DNA of 64,000 bases from Maniola hyperantus (taxonomy: Eukaryota > Arthropoda > Insecta > Lepidoptera > Nymphalidae), in NCBI RefSeq assembly GCF_902806685.2, contig NC_048544.1, positions 15,215,341 through 15,279,340 of the forward strand. The letters are read 5' to 3'. Of the stretch, positions 41,861 to 51,403 are shown piece after piece (position 1 is the first letter of the stretch; each line of letters begins with the position of its first letter). The notes beneath the pieces are model-generated. The model made no database searches and had not been told where the DNA came from. It saw nothing but the letters and a program-made list of their open reading frames with translations. The translations under genes and the position numbers were made by a program.

Positions 41861-42290
41861 TTTTTAGGGTTCCGTACCTCAAAAGGAAAAACGGAACCCT
41901 TATAGGATCACTTTGTTGTCTGTCTGTCGGTCTGTCAAGAAACCTACAGGGTATTTCCCGTTGACCTAGAATCATGAAATTTGGCAGGTAGGTAGATCTT
42001 ATAGCTGACATTTGGGGAAAAATCTGAAAACCGTGAATTTAGGGTCAGATCACACAAAAAAAAATTAAATTGTGGTCATGAACTAATAATTAGTATTTTC
42101 AACTTTCGAAATGAGTGACTATATCAAGTGGGGTATCATATGAAAGGTCTTCACCTGTTCATTCTAAAACAGGTTTATTTTTATTTTTATGCATTATAGT
42201 TTTTGAATTATCGTGCAAAATGTCGAAAAAATACGACGGTAGTACGGAACCCTCATTGCGCGAGCCTGACTCGCACTTGGCCGGTTTTTT
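41861..42290 (-). repeat. A repeat, full length
   Basis: TTTTTAGGGTTCCGTACCTC to GACTCGCACTTGGCCGGTTT. Confidence 0.85.
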
Positions 42291-42655
42291 TCAATCCTGT
42301 GGGAATTCTTTGATTTTCCGAGATAAAAAGTAGCATATTATGTCACTCTCCACTCTCCAGGTCTTTAACTATACCCATGCAAAAAACGGGTAGGTACATA
42401 CCACGATTAATTTGATGTTTTTATTTGTCGATATTTCAACCTAATCCCACGGGTCGTCACGACGGGACGTCCCGTCCCGTCCTTCAATGACACGTCGCAG
42501 CAGAGGAATGTATTGGCGTGATTTTTTGCATCAGGTATAGTTAAAAACCTGAAGAGTGGCATATTGGCTAGGAACCTACTTTTTATCCCGGAAAATTCTC
42601 ACAGCATTTTCAAAGAATAAATCCGTGCGGGCGAAGTCATGGGCATCAGCTAGTA
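42291..42655. repeat. C variants, two facing copies
   Basis: A minus-strand piece (TCCTGTGGGAATTCTTTGAT to TTTAACTATACCCATGCAAA, 42,291-42,386) is followed by about 90 bp with GTCACGACGGGACGTCCCGT and then a plus-strand piece (CCTTCAATGACACGTCGC to GGGCATCAGCTAGTAGG, 42,480-42,656). The pair is inverted. Confidence 0.6.
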
Positions 42656-42699
42656 GGCTATAAATTATTCTATCACACGAACAAGCAAATAAAATATCA

Positions 42700-42885
42700 G
42701 TTGCTTTACCATCGTGGGGAAATCTGCATGCTTCGAGTTCTCTATAAAGTTCTCAAAGACGTGTGAAGTCTGTCAACCCGCACTAATTGACTAGCGTAGT
42801 AGGCTATGACCAAAACATTCTCATTGTGAGAGGAGACCCGTGCTCAGTAGGGAGCCGGCGATGGGATTGGTCATGATGATGATAG
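42700..42885 (+). mobile_element. SINE F, 3' part
   Basis: GGGGAAATCTGCATGCTTCG, GTTCTCAAAGACGTGTGAAG, CGTGCTCAGTAGGGAGCCGG and GTCATGATGATGAT; head absent. Confidence 0.7.
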
Positions 42886-43185
42886 ATCTGTATTAACCCA
42901 CGGATGTTCTTCACCTGATTAAATAATCCCTAGACAAACGACAATTACATAAAGCACCTTTAGAACAAAGGCGTGCAATGCTGAACTAATATCCGCATCA
43001 GCTTGATTAAACGCCTTTGTCCGAGTTTATGGACCTCGAAGCCTCAGCGCAAACGTTATATTAATGTGTTTCTATTTTGTAAAAGCCTCAGATTAAGGAT
43101 CAGGAAGAAGGAAGGAAGCTAGTTAAAAATAATAATGTTTTGAACTATGTATCTACACTAAAATTTTAAAGAGAGTAAGTTATTT
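42886..43185. other. Unassigned stretch
   Basis: Nothing recognised. Confidence 0.4.
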
Positions 43186-43335
43186 TAGTGACCCGAAAGC
43201 GCAGCGTTGGAAGACTAGGTGGACGGACAACATCAGGTAAGTCGCAGGGAGCCGCTGGATTCAGGTGGCGCAAGATCATGGCGTGTGGAAGTCCCAACAA
43301 GAGACCCATGTCCAGCAGTGGACGTCTATCGGTTG
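43186..43335 (+). pseudogene. RTE-like LINE, last codons
   Basis: GCGTTGGAAGACTAGGTGGA, CGGACAACATCAGGTAAGTC, GCGCAAGATCATGGCGTGTG and CATGTCCAGCAGTGGACGTC correspond to the protein string (R)W(K)TRWTDN-IR...RWxQVAQDxxxW(R)xxQQ...QQWTSI that ends endonuclease-reverse transcriptases of the RTE type. Several frameshifts separate the parts. The opposed 145-aa minus-strand frame at 43,166-43,603 is the shadow of this and the MITE that follows. Confidence 0.65.
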
Positions 43336-43380
43336 TTGACGCCCGACGCTCTGACCAGCCAGTGACGAAGTTTATGACAT

Positions 43381-43612
43381 GTACTACCCGTGCGCGATAA
43401 GTTGAGACTCGCCTGGAATGCAACCCTCCGCCCGCTTGCCCTGTAACTTCTCCCGTGTTGTACTGTAGACAACGCCATTTTTTTAACATCTTAGTCTCGT
43501 ACTTGCCTAGGTCACGCAACGACGACGCGTTCCGATCTTTGTCTACAGTACAACCACGCGTCTGTGGCGTCACCGCCCCCCAGGGTCTCAACTTATTGCG
43601 CACGAGTAGTAC
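43381..43612. mobile_element. MITE Q
   Basis: 232 bp with inverted ends: GTACTACCCGTGCGCGATAA, GTTGAGAC on the left; GTCTCAACTTATTGCGCACG, AGTAGTAC on the right. Inner pair TTGTACTGTAGACAA / TTGTCTACAGTACAA. Begins and ends GTAC like MITE K but is otherwise unrelated to it. Confidence 0.75.
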
Positions 43613-43907
43613 CTATGTTCACTCAGTACTGAAGCTACTGTTTATGCCATCTAGTAGCGACACTTTGCAGCTATCGAAACTACTTTCGAAGACCTGAGAA
43701 TGATGATATCCATTAAGATACCATTGCTAATTAAATGTTAAAATGAGAATTTCCCAGTTGGTAAAGCAAACACTTTTGAAAGTCAAGTACAAAGGGTCCC
43801 ATTGTGTTCAAAGGAAACACAAAAAGTTGAAGCATTCCAGATATAACATTGTAATGAATGAATTAGGATACTTTGGTGTAGCAGCTATTGTTGTAACGTT
43901 TCAGATG
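43613..43907. other. Unassigned spacer
   Basis: No gene; TGTAATGAATGAATTAGG near 43,850 faintly echoes the sequence after the Harbinger element (47,344). Confidence 0.35.
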
Positions 43908-44312
43908 TTTAGGCCCGGCTTCCACCTAAGCGGAGCGGAGAGGAGTCGACCAATCAGATTTTTTATAGGTATGATAATATGTATCACTAGCTTACGCTCG
44001 CGACTTTGTCCGCGTTGACTACACAAATTTCAAACCCCTATTTCACCCCCTTAGGAGTTGAATTTTCAAAAATCCTTTCTTAGCGGATGCCTACGTCATA
44101 ATAGCTATCTGCATGCCAAATTTCAGCCCGATTCATCCAGTAGTTTGAGCTGTGCGTTGATAGATCAGTCAGTCAGTCAGTCAGTCAGTCAGTCACCTTT
44201 TCCTTTTATATGTTTAGAAGATTAGAAGATTTTTTCACGACATCAATAATTAAGAATCTGATTGGTCGTTTGAACACATCTCTCAGCTCCAATTAGGTGG
44301 AAATTATGGCAT
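43908..44312. mobile_element. MITE R split by B
   Basis: Left piece GGCCCGGCTTCCACCTAAGC ... CCAATCAGATT and right piece AATCTGATTGGTCG ... CAATTAGGTGGAAATTATG are inverted. A B copy fills 43,986-44,217. Confidence 0.6.
43986..44217 (-). repeat. B repeat, full length, nested in R
   Basis: ACTAGCTTACGCTCGCGACT to CCTTTTCCTTTTATATGTTT, with (GTCA)n at about 44,167-44,194. Confidence 0.85.
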
Positions 44313-44396
44313 GATAACGAATTTTGTTTAAAAGACTTGACAAAAAGGCGGTTCTGTACCTATTAGATCTGTACGTATGTATGTATATTTTGACCA

Positions 44397-44535
44397 ATTT
44401 TAAAATTATAAATTCCCAAACTGCCCCGGCCGATTTCAATGCATTCCCTCGTTGGACACCCACCGGGAATCAAACTCTGGACCTCCCACTTATTACACTT
44501 ATCACAGAGCTCACCACTGCGCCAGGGAGGTCGTA
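44397..44535 (-). mobile_element. SINE D, head only, diverged
   Basis: AAAATTATAAATTCCCAAAC, CGGGAATCAAACTCTGGACC (B box region inverted), CTCACCACTGCGCCAGGGAG and GTCG. The B box has changed (GTTTGATTCCC). Confidence 0.7.
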
Positions 44536-45086
44536 TACTGATAACCAAGTCGTTACTGGAACAACACTGTGCTACTCAAAGGATCCTTTGTGTTGAAAAC
44601 AGGGCTATTCACTAAAATAACATCTCGATATCGAGGCTCACTCAAGTGAGATAGCTCACTTCGAAAGCAAACTCACTTCACCTTGGTTTGGTATTCTGTA
44701 AACATCTGCTACGCACATGCGAAGTGAAGTGAGTTCGGAATGCGAACTCGAACGACTAGGGATGTGTTCTCTATGGTTAAGCGAATCGGTAAAATCTTTA
44801 AATCCGTCTTTTATCAAAATACGTACACATTTCTAATAAAATGTATGATTTATAGTTTTGGTACAAAAAAATGTACACATGAAAAAATAAATCTCATTTT
44901 TTAACGTATAAGATACCGAAATTACATTTTGCACCTACCGGTCTTTGTCGCAAGATGGCTGCGAATTAAAAAGTTTTAAGTTTGTTTACAAACCAAGTGA
45001 CATAAGTGATCGAATTCAAAATTGTGGATAAGTTACTATTGTTTTGTGGATTTTAAAGGATTTGTTGAGGAAAAAGTTTCTAAAAA

Positions 45087-45592
45087 ATGAAGTAAGTATT
45101 GTAATTTTGCTCTTTAGTTACAAATTATGTTCATACCTAACAATTCGTGTCTAAGAAGATTACATTTCGTAATACAGCATCACGGAAAGAGCGTCGCATC
45201 CTTCTCGGGCCCAAATTGAGTCTTTTTTGGAGTACTTGGAGAGAAACCCAAGCCTTGCAATGGGTTTCTCTAAAGTAACTAGTGCAAGGGACGCAGCCCG
45301 AAGATCTTGGGAGGCACTGGAACTCCAACTAAACAACCTTGGAGGCTGTGTTAAAACTTCAAAACAGTGGACCAAAGTTTGGAGATAGATGCTCCACTGC
45401 CACAAACAGAAGTAAGTGAATGGTTTACATGTAAAGAAGTGAAACATTGTTTAAAAAACCCTGGTTACACTTAAGCTGTTGGTCCCGGTTATTAGCATTA
45501 ACATCTCACCTAATGCTTTGCCTCAATGGTGTGACATTAAATAAAAAGTATTTAGTGTAACTAATTCTGTTGTACATAATCTAAACTAAAAT

Positions 45593-45628
<36 letters not shown>

Positions 45629-46181
45629 CTGGAGTTAGTGGACCACTGCCTTTGCCTACCACACCCTCGGGCTCGGGTGCTCATCCCTCACGGCGCACGC
45701 TTAATGCCCAAAGTCGGCTGTTGGGGTCACCAGCACAGAACCAGCCACCTTCCCCGATGACAAGTAATTATAATTTACAAGATAACTAGAAAATGCGATA
45801 GATTTAGAGTACCTACCCATTAATAAAATTATTGTTTGTGTGTGTAAATATACCAACAGATTTGAATAGGGATAGATTGACTTTAAAATAAATTAAATTA
45901 ATTTATAAATTCTAATAAATGTTATTTTTGTTCTAGCGCCATCCAACCGTCGCCAAAGACGCCAAACAGTGGCATCTCCAACTCAACGGCGGTCTCAATT
46001 CTCCAGAATGACAGAGAGATTTCTGGCAATTGAAGAACAGCGGATTGAGGTGGACCGCCGCAGTTCGTTGCTGTTTGAAGCGATCGTCAATCATGCGCAC
46101 AAACGGGACACGGCTACGTCTCAGGCATTGCAGGCCATCGGGGATGGGGTTAAAGCTACTGGCGGAAGCTTTAATAAATAA
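45087..46181 (+). pseudogene. Myb/SANT-like (zeste-type) DNA-binding protein of a Harbinger element, one frameshift
   Basis: Four exons fit: 45,087-45,091, 45,178-45,411, 45,629-45,763 and 45,937-46,181, each bounded by GT...AG (donors GTAAGTATT, GTAAGTGAA, GTAATTATA) with phases that agree. Exon 1-2 encodes MNITERASHPSRAQIESFLE, then YLERNPSLAMGFSKVTSARD and a segment with SWEALELQLNNLGGCVKTSK, QWTKVWR. This is the trihelix-like Myb_DNA-bind_5 (zeste) fold with its spaced Trp residues (RRSW, QWTKVW). A TAG at 45,386-45,388 then stops the frame after 71 codons; a change of one base there would restore the phase needed by exon 3, so a single-base indel is inferred. Exon 3 is a Pro/Ser-rich linker (SGPLPLPTTPSGSGAHPSRR). 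Exon 4 holds a likely coiled-coil tail with MTERFLAIEEQRIEVDRRSS and ends TAA. Such proteins help PIF/Harbinger transposases bind ends or enter the nucleus; no partner gene is here. About 205 codons if unbroken. Confidence 0.75.
45595..45627. repeat. (CA)n microsatellite forming a 3' splice site
   Basis: About 16 uninterrupted AC units ending CACACAG, where the AG is the acceptor of exon 3. The usual pyrimidine tract is thus replaced by CA repeats. A short MITE-H-like scrap (TCTGTTGTACATAATC) precedes it. Confidence 0.9.
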
Positions 46182-46837
46182 AAACTTAGGATCATTGCTC
46201 TTTCAAAAGTTGCGCAAAGTTTGTATGTTTGTTTGTAGGAAGTAATCTCTGGAACTACTAAACCGATTTTGTAAATCTTTCGCCAGTAGAAAGCTAATGT
46301 ATTCCTGAGTGATAATATAATTTATTTAAAAAAAAAATTAGAGATCCTACAAAAATTTTAATAAGCTACCCGTGCTAAGCCACCGGGTCATGTAAAATAA
46401 CTAGTATCTCTTATAGTGTACCTAGTATAATATCTTATCTGTCTATTATATTTAACTAAATTAATATTAGTTAAGTTAGGTAATATTGTAATTAGGTAAA
46501 TAGTTTAGGTATAAGAATAAAGGAAAATAGAATTATAATATAATATATGCATACTTCTACGTAAGTACCTACTAAAATTAAAATACCTATGTACAAAATT
46601 TTAGTTTAAGTGAATATTATTATTATTTATGAGAAAATAAATATTCCTTTAAACCGAAAATAATATTTGGTAAACAAATCTTGATGTTTTATTTCTTTCA
46701 ATAAATGTTCTATTAACTCGAGAGTCGGTAATTAAAAACAAAGTCTCGAGTAATTATTAAATAATAGTAAGTGAACGAATCTCATTCGCTTGACGTCGAC
46801 TTTTAATACAACTTAAAGAGTAATCTCCTTCTAATAA

Positions 46838-46935
46838 GAAGGCCTCATAAGAAAGCTCAGAGTCACTCAGCGGGCGATGGAGAGAGCTATGGAGTTTCTC
46901 TACATGATCAAACCAGAAATGAGGAGATCCAGGAA
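46838..46935 (+). pseudogene. RTE-like LINE scrap inside the Harbinger element
   Basis: AAGAAAGCTCAGAGTCACTC, AGCGGGCGATGGAGAGAGCT encode RKLRVTQRAMERAM, the same segment as at 50,893 and 51,145; then GAGGAGATCCAGGAAGGAGG. Very short and frameshifted. Confidence 0.65.
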
Positions 46936-47343
46936 GGAGGATACTAACCAATACTGACTAACAAAATATAACTGATAAACTAATTATTTTACTTAAAACA
47001 ACTTATCACTTAAATTAAAGCTTAAATGTTTTATATAAAATCAATTAAAATCACTAAAGCAAAAATTCACTCCGAATTCGATAGCTCTCACATAACTTTA
47101 TATTTGACAAGCGGATTCGAGCTTCGAGATGACGTAATTCGACAATCGAAGCTCGATCGAACCAAGAAATGGCGTTAGAGAATACCACTTGTGCGTCATT
47201 TATCCTGACCAAGTAGTTTATCTCACCGCCGCATACGTCAATGCGGCGCCACCTGTACTATCGAGTTTTACAGAATACAAATGATCAAACTCATCGCGAA
47301 TTCACTTGTCGAATTACGAAAAGGGCTTTACAGAATAGCCCTG

Positions 47344-47763
47344 CTGTAATGAATGAATTAGAAGCTCCGAGTTTCCCGCGCCGTTACAAAGGTGACGGAA
47401 AAATTAGCTTTCAAGTAGATAATAAGCATTTGATAGGAAAACAGATGACATAAATATTTATGACTTGAATTTTAAAAACGAGGCAGATAATCTGAGCATC
47501 TATAAATTCACTACCAAGATTCAATTTTTATTAACCAAGGTTATTTATTGAAAGGAAATAAGATGATGCTTGTTCCGTACTTTTGATGTATTTATAGCAC
47601 AAACCAGCGTCTTTTCCAAATTCGTAGACTTATTTTTATTACAATCGGTCGGGGTTTACTTATGTGGCCGCTTACTAAAACGGCAACACTACAGCTGTCA
47701 GTCGAACTTGAAGTTGACACCAGGGGCCGGAAAGTCGCTTATTATCACCTATTGTAGTTTTTA
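47344..47763. other. Unassigned; flank of Harbinger element
   Basis: The first 80 bp (CTGTAATGAATGAATTAGAA, AAGGTGACGGAAAAATTAGC) are matched near 48,886-48,960. The remainder has no recognised feature. Confidence 0.45.
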
Positions 47764-48360
47764 TTAGCGCCGTCTATTAGTTGGTCACCTGAACTAAATT
47801 ATTGCTTGATTTACTTTACTCTATGGTCAGAGATTGCAAATGGCTGCCATTTGTGTTTTGAATCGGCATGGTGTTTTGTTTTTTCTGTTTTGGCGAAAGG
47901 TAAATTCCGTTACTAGTCGAGTCGAGTGGTTTCTTCTTCGTCTTCTCGTGAAATTAACATTTAGTGATCTGTGAGACATAATAAAAATAAAAAGTAAATC
48001 ACAATCAGTGTTGTTATTCCAATGAACCTATAATAATTAAGTTGCCAATAAAAAGGTGGTCCTGTTACATTGCGTGCATTAAATAGATAAACCAAAATCA
48101 CATGGATCTTTGACTTTTCAGTGTTTTATTGTTTTCAATTCACTAATAAATTAAGTATTATTGTTAAATTAATACTTGTTTTGAAACTCAATAAAACACT
48201 GTAAAGTCAAAGGTCTATTGTGGATTTGGTTTACCTATATAATGCACGTAGTAGGTACCACCTATTTATTTATAGGTATAGTAGGTATATATGTATGTAG
48301 ATACCTATAGGTATGTATACAGTTACAGTTGTAGGTGACCAACTATTAGATGGTGCTAGG
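47764..48360. mobile_element. Inverted-repeat element with nested fold-back
   Basis: Ends TTAGCGCCGTCTATTAGTTG / CAACTATTAGATGGTGCTAG (inverted, with GGTCACCT / AGGTGACC) are about 600 bp apart. Inside, 48,053-48,262 forms its own inverted repeat (GTGGTCCTGTTACATTGC..., CTTTGACTTTTCAGTGTTTT against AAAACACTGTAAAGTCAAAG). No coding. Could be one MITE within another. Confidence 0.6.
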
Positions 48361-48417
48361 TTTGCATTAGGAATTTGGGTGACATTAAAATCTTATGAGA
48401 AGGCTCTCTATTTCCAG

Positions 48418-48625
48418 TGTATTACTTTACTCTATGGTTGACACATACCGCGAACACTCCGCGAGAACGCGTGACACACCTCAAAAACACAAGCCTCTAA
48501 CGGCCATCATCAAAAAAAGCAAAACTTTAGACGCGAAGTTCATCAACCTTCGACCAGATCATCAACCTTGGACCTTACCAGCGCATCTTGGGGGCCCCCA
48601 TCATCGAAGCGCGTTCCCGGATCCG
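48418..48625 (+). CDS. Doubtful internal exon
   Basis: Bounded by an acceptor (CTCTATTTCCAG) and a donor (CCG|GTAAGTG) and open throughout in one frame (TYREHSARTRDTPQKHKPLT, AIIKKSKTLDAKFINLRPDH, QPWTLPAHLGGPHHRSAFPD). Composition is GC-richer than the surroundings. The peptide is not recognised and another frame across the second half is also open, so this may be a transposon exon or chance. Confidence 0.2.
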
Positions 48626-48811
48626 GTAAGTGACTGCATTACAAACACTGACCGTCCATTAGCTTTTCTTCTTAACAATGCTTTTAAAATGTGTTGAGCT
48701 ATTTCTTCTCAAACCCAGCTTACAAAATAATTGATGACTAAACGAGCTTACCTGTGAGATGTTCTATCACAATTAAGTATATGAGTTGCTCATTTGAAGA
48801 TTTTACTTTAA
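48626..48811. other. Unassigned spacer
   Basis: Nothing recognised. Confidence 0.4.
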
Positions 48812-48965
48812 ACAAGTCGTTATTGGAACACTGCGCGCTACTCAAAGGGCCCTTTGTGTTGAAACTGGGAGCCTTCAAGGTGAAGCTGTAATGAATTAAT
48901 TAATACCTCCGAGTTGCCGCCGCGTACTAAGGTGACGGTGAAATTAGCTTCCAAGTACAAATACA
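48812..48965. repeat. Paralogue of the Harbinger insertion site
   Basis: AACAAGTCGTTATTGGAACA ... CCCTTTGTGTTGAAAC matches the left flank at 44,548-44,599, and GCTGTAATGAATTAATTAAT ... GTGACGGTGAAATTAGCTTC matches the right flank after 47,343, with only about 20 bp between. It represents the site without the transposon, in a repeat of unknown type. Confidence 0.6.
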
Positions 48966-48984
48966 GATCACAAAAATATTTAAG

Positions 48985-49178
48985 TAAGATAAGTATATCA
49001 AATGGGGTATCATATGAAAGGGCTTTACCTGTGCATTCTAAAACAGATTTTTATTTATTTTTATGCATCATAATTTTTGAATTATCGTACAAAATGTCGA
49101 AAAAATACGTCTGTACTACAGACGTATTTTATGCGGAACCCTCGGTGCGCGAGCCTGACTCGCACTTGGCCGGTTTAT
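48985..49178 (-). repeat. A repeat, 3'-truncated
   Basis: From ATATCAAATGGGGTATCATA to GACTCGCACTTGGCCGGTTT; the half with GGGAAGTACCCTG is missing. ACGTCTGTACTACAGACGTA creates a short palindrome at about 49,108-49,127. Confidence 0.75.
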
Positions 49179-49896
49179 TTAAGTGACTAAGTAAGTTAAC
49201 TAGTGATCTACCCCTGTTTTGTATGGGTGGCATTTATGAAAATCCTTTCTTAGTGGGGGTCTACGAAAAGAACTTATGCAGAATCTCAGCACAAAAACAT
49301 ATCAAATAAAAGATGGCAACTTCAAAACAACTGTTCGATTTGGTGGCCACTTTTGTAAATAGTATTTGGATGTAGTGGCTATGGAGGTAAATTGCAAGCA
49401 AATAAAATAAAAATAAATAAAAGAGCAAAATGCAACCCCTAATCAAGTCTTCTAGTGGATAATTTCACAGGGGCGTTAATTCGCCCGTGAAGGTAATTCA
49501 CAGTAGCCGGACTGTGAGACGGGATTAATTTATCACTCACCCACAGCCGCGCTGGTTTAGTTCGTGCTTTATTTTCCTCTCCTATTCATGATGTGTCTAT
49601 TCCTATTTACAGATTGCTGAACCTAATAGTAGGGGAGCTCAAGAGGCTAAATAGGGATTCAGTCGAGCCGCGAGCGTCGTGGGGACCTATAGGACTGTGA
49701 AGATTAGTATATTCAATTCAATTCAATTCAATATAAGAAGATAGGTGCTAAAAAGAAAAAAAGGTTATATGATGTAACCCCTTTCACTGGTGGGGTGCAC
49801 GCTATACATTGCGGGTTTGAAAAATACTAAATAACTAAAACTACAAAATGAGGCAAATGGTCATTGGTATTGGATTGCGTTTAGGTAGTGTATTGA
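49179..49896. other. About 700 bp unassigned, with ATTCA microsatellite
   Basis: No gene. (ATTCA)n at 49,710-49,732 ends a block starting near 49,460 (GGGCGTTAATTCGCCCGTGA), perhaps an old non-LTR element with that tail. Confidence 0.4.
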
Positions 49897-50416
49897 GGCC
49901 GATTCTCTAGTACACAATCTCTAAACTAAACTAAATTAACAGGTCTAAATCTAGTGCTATTCTTTTCCGCAAGCAACATTATGAAAGGGATAGCAATAGA
50001 TTTAGACGTGCCATTTTAGTTTAATTTTAGTGACGACCTCCCTGGCGCAGTGGTGAGCGCTGTGGTCTTAATAGTGGGAGGTCCCGGGTTCGATTCCTGG
50101 CAGGGGTTTGGAATTTTATAATTTCTAAATTTCTGGTCTGGTCTGGTGGGAGGCTTCGGCCGTGGCTAGTTACCACCCTACCGGCAAAGCCGTGCCGCCA
50201 AGCGATTTAGCGTTCCGGTACGATGCCGTGTAGAAACCAAAGGGGTATGGGTTTATTAAAAACTGCCATACCCCTTCCAGGTTAGCCCGCTATCATCTTA
50301 GACTGCATCATCACTTACCACCAGGTGAGATTGCAGTCAAGGGCTAACTTGTATCTGAATAAAAAAATAAATAATAATAATAATAATAATTAGAGATTGT
50401 GTACAAAGGAATTAGC
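49897..50416. mobile_element. MITE H, split by SINE D
   Basis: Left GGCCGATTCTCTAGTACACA, AGGTCTAAATCTAGTGCTAT; right AGAGATTGTGTACAAAGGAA, TTAGCC. Without the 343-bp SINE it is about 170 bp. Copy 2 is at 52,183-52,330 in opposite orientation. Confidence 0.7.
50034..50385 (+). mobile_element. SINE D, full length, nested in H
   Basis: GACCTCCCTGGCGCAGTGGT, GGTCCCGGGTTCGATTCCTG, body and AATAAAAAAATAAATAATAA tail with (AAT)n. Sequence very close to the copy at 9,706, so both are young. Confidence 0.85.
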
Positions 50417-50732
50417 CACAATAATGCTATGTTTTTACTAGCGTTCTGGTTACACCCTGTATCTTAACTCCACATAATGTTAATTCTAACATACAGGCAC
50501 ACGGGTATGACTTAACTACGAACACGCTTGGGAAATTAGAATTAAATTCAGACTGATAAGCGAGGGTCAAAATTATCAAATTGTTGGCAACGTTTGATTA
50601 TACATAGCTATTCCCTCGCGATAGCATATTTGAGACTAATGGGAGGAGGGGTTTGTTACATTGTTCTAGGAAACTTTGATATGAGGGCAGCAACTACTAA
50701 CTAACATATTGCCGAAGTATTTACCAAGTGTC
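50417..50732. other. Unassigned stretch
   Basis: Nothing recognised. Confidence 0.4.
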
Positions 50733-50815
50733 TGAAAATACCTTCAAGGCAAGAGTGAACAGGCATATTCTAGGCAAACGCGCTCCAACCTAGACTTCAT
50801 CATTGCTTTTCATCC
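50733..50815 (+). mobile_element. LINE tail J scrap
   Basis: GTCTGAAAATACCTTCAAGG, AGTGAACAGGCATATTCTAG, GCAAACGCGCTCCAACCTAG: the plus-strand version of the J 3' UTR. Confidence 0.5.
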
Positions 50816-50829
50816 GACTACAGCAAAGC

Positions 50830-51345
50830 CAAAAGGATGGGTTAAGATTTTGGCAGTATATGTATGTATGGTCGCTAACTATCGGCCTCATGAGAAAGCT
50901 CAGAGTCACTCAGCGGGCGATGGAGAGAGCTATGCACGGAGTTTCTCTTCGTGGTCAAATCCAGTTGGGTAGGTCCAATTTAGAGAAAGAGGTCAATCGC
51001 CGAATCCAACTCGGTTGGGCAGCGTTCAGGAAGCTTCGAGATGTCTTCTTGTCCAAAATTCCTCAATGCTTGATGACCAAAGTCTTCGAACAGTGCGTGA
51101 TGACATATGGATCCGAGACATGGTCGCTAGCTATGGGCCTCATAAGAAAGCTCAGAGTCACTCAGCGGGCGATGAAGAGTGCTATGCTTGGAGTTTCTCT
51201 ACGTGATCAAATCAGACATGAGGAGATCCGTAGGAGAACTAGAGTAACCGACATAGCTCAACGGGTTGCGAAGCTGAAGTGGCAATGGGCAGGGCACATA
51301 GTTCGTACAACCGATAGACGTTGGGGTCCCAAGGTGCTGGAATGG
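50830..51345 (+). pseudogene. RTE-like LINE, reverse-transcriptase C-terminal fragment with internal duplication
   Basis: Open frame with SLTIGLMRKLRVTQRAMERA, then QLGRSNLEKEVNRRIQLGWA, AFRKLRDVFLSKIPQCLMTK, VFEQCVMTYGSETWSLAMGL, IRKLRVTQRAMKSAMLGVSL, RDQIRHEEIRRRTRVTDIAQ, RVAKLKWQWAGHIVRTTDRR and WGPKVLEWR. The order from QLGRSN on is that of lepidopteran endonuclease-reverse transcriptases after the polymerase domain (thumb and linker). The first segment is a second copy of the RKLRVTQRAMERAM part placed upstream of its normal position, so a short duplication or template switch happened. It lacks the endonuclease and the catalytic YADD region, and stops abruptly at LEWR. Remnant, not functional. 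Confidence 0.8.
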
Positions 51346-51403
51346 CGCACTGGTGCCGTTTTATTTGTTCAATAACCCTGTCCTTGCGAAGTAATATTAT
51401 AAC
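51346..51403 (+). repeat. Short shared repeat
   Basis: ACTGGTGCCGTTTTATTTGT, TCAATAACCCTGTCCTTGCG match 23,722-23,772. Confidence 0.5.

Larger units (their letters stand above)
44600..47343. mobile_element. PIF/Harbinger-like DNA transposon, 2.7 kb
   Basis: Bounded by CAGGGCTATTC at 44,600-44,610 and its exact inverse GAATAGCCCTG at 47,333-47,343; TAAA/TTTA follows inward on both sides. It carries a spliced Myb/SANT-like gene (45,087-46,181) of the type that accompanies PIF/Harbinger transposases, but no transposase: the rest is non-coding and includes an inserted RTE scrap at about 46,838-46,935 and a C-related scrap at 46,195-46,390. The expected 3-bp target duplication is not evident. The host flanks (GATCCTTTGTGTTGAAA and CTGTAATGAATGAATTAG) recur together near 48,849-48,905. 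Confidence 0.65.

Noticed and set aside
42115..42333. Frames such as MTISSGVSYERSS seen in several places
   Set aside because: The same peptide appears at every A repeat, so it is repeat sequence and not a gene family.
43166..43603. 145-codon frame on the minus strand
   Set aside because: It is antisense to an RTE remnant and runs through MITE Q; no protein-like domain.
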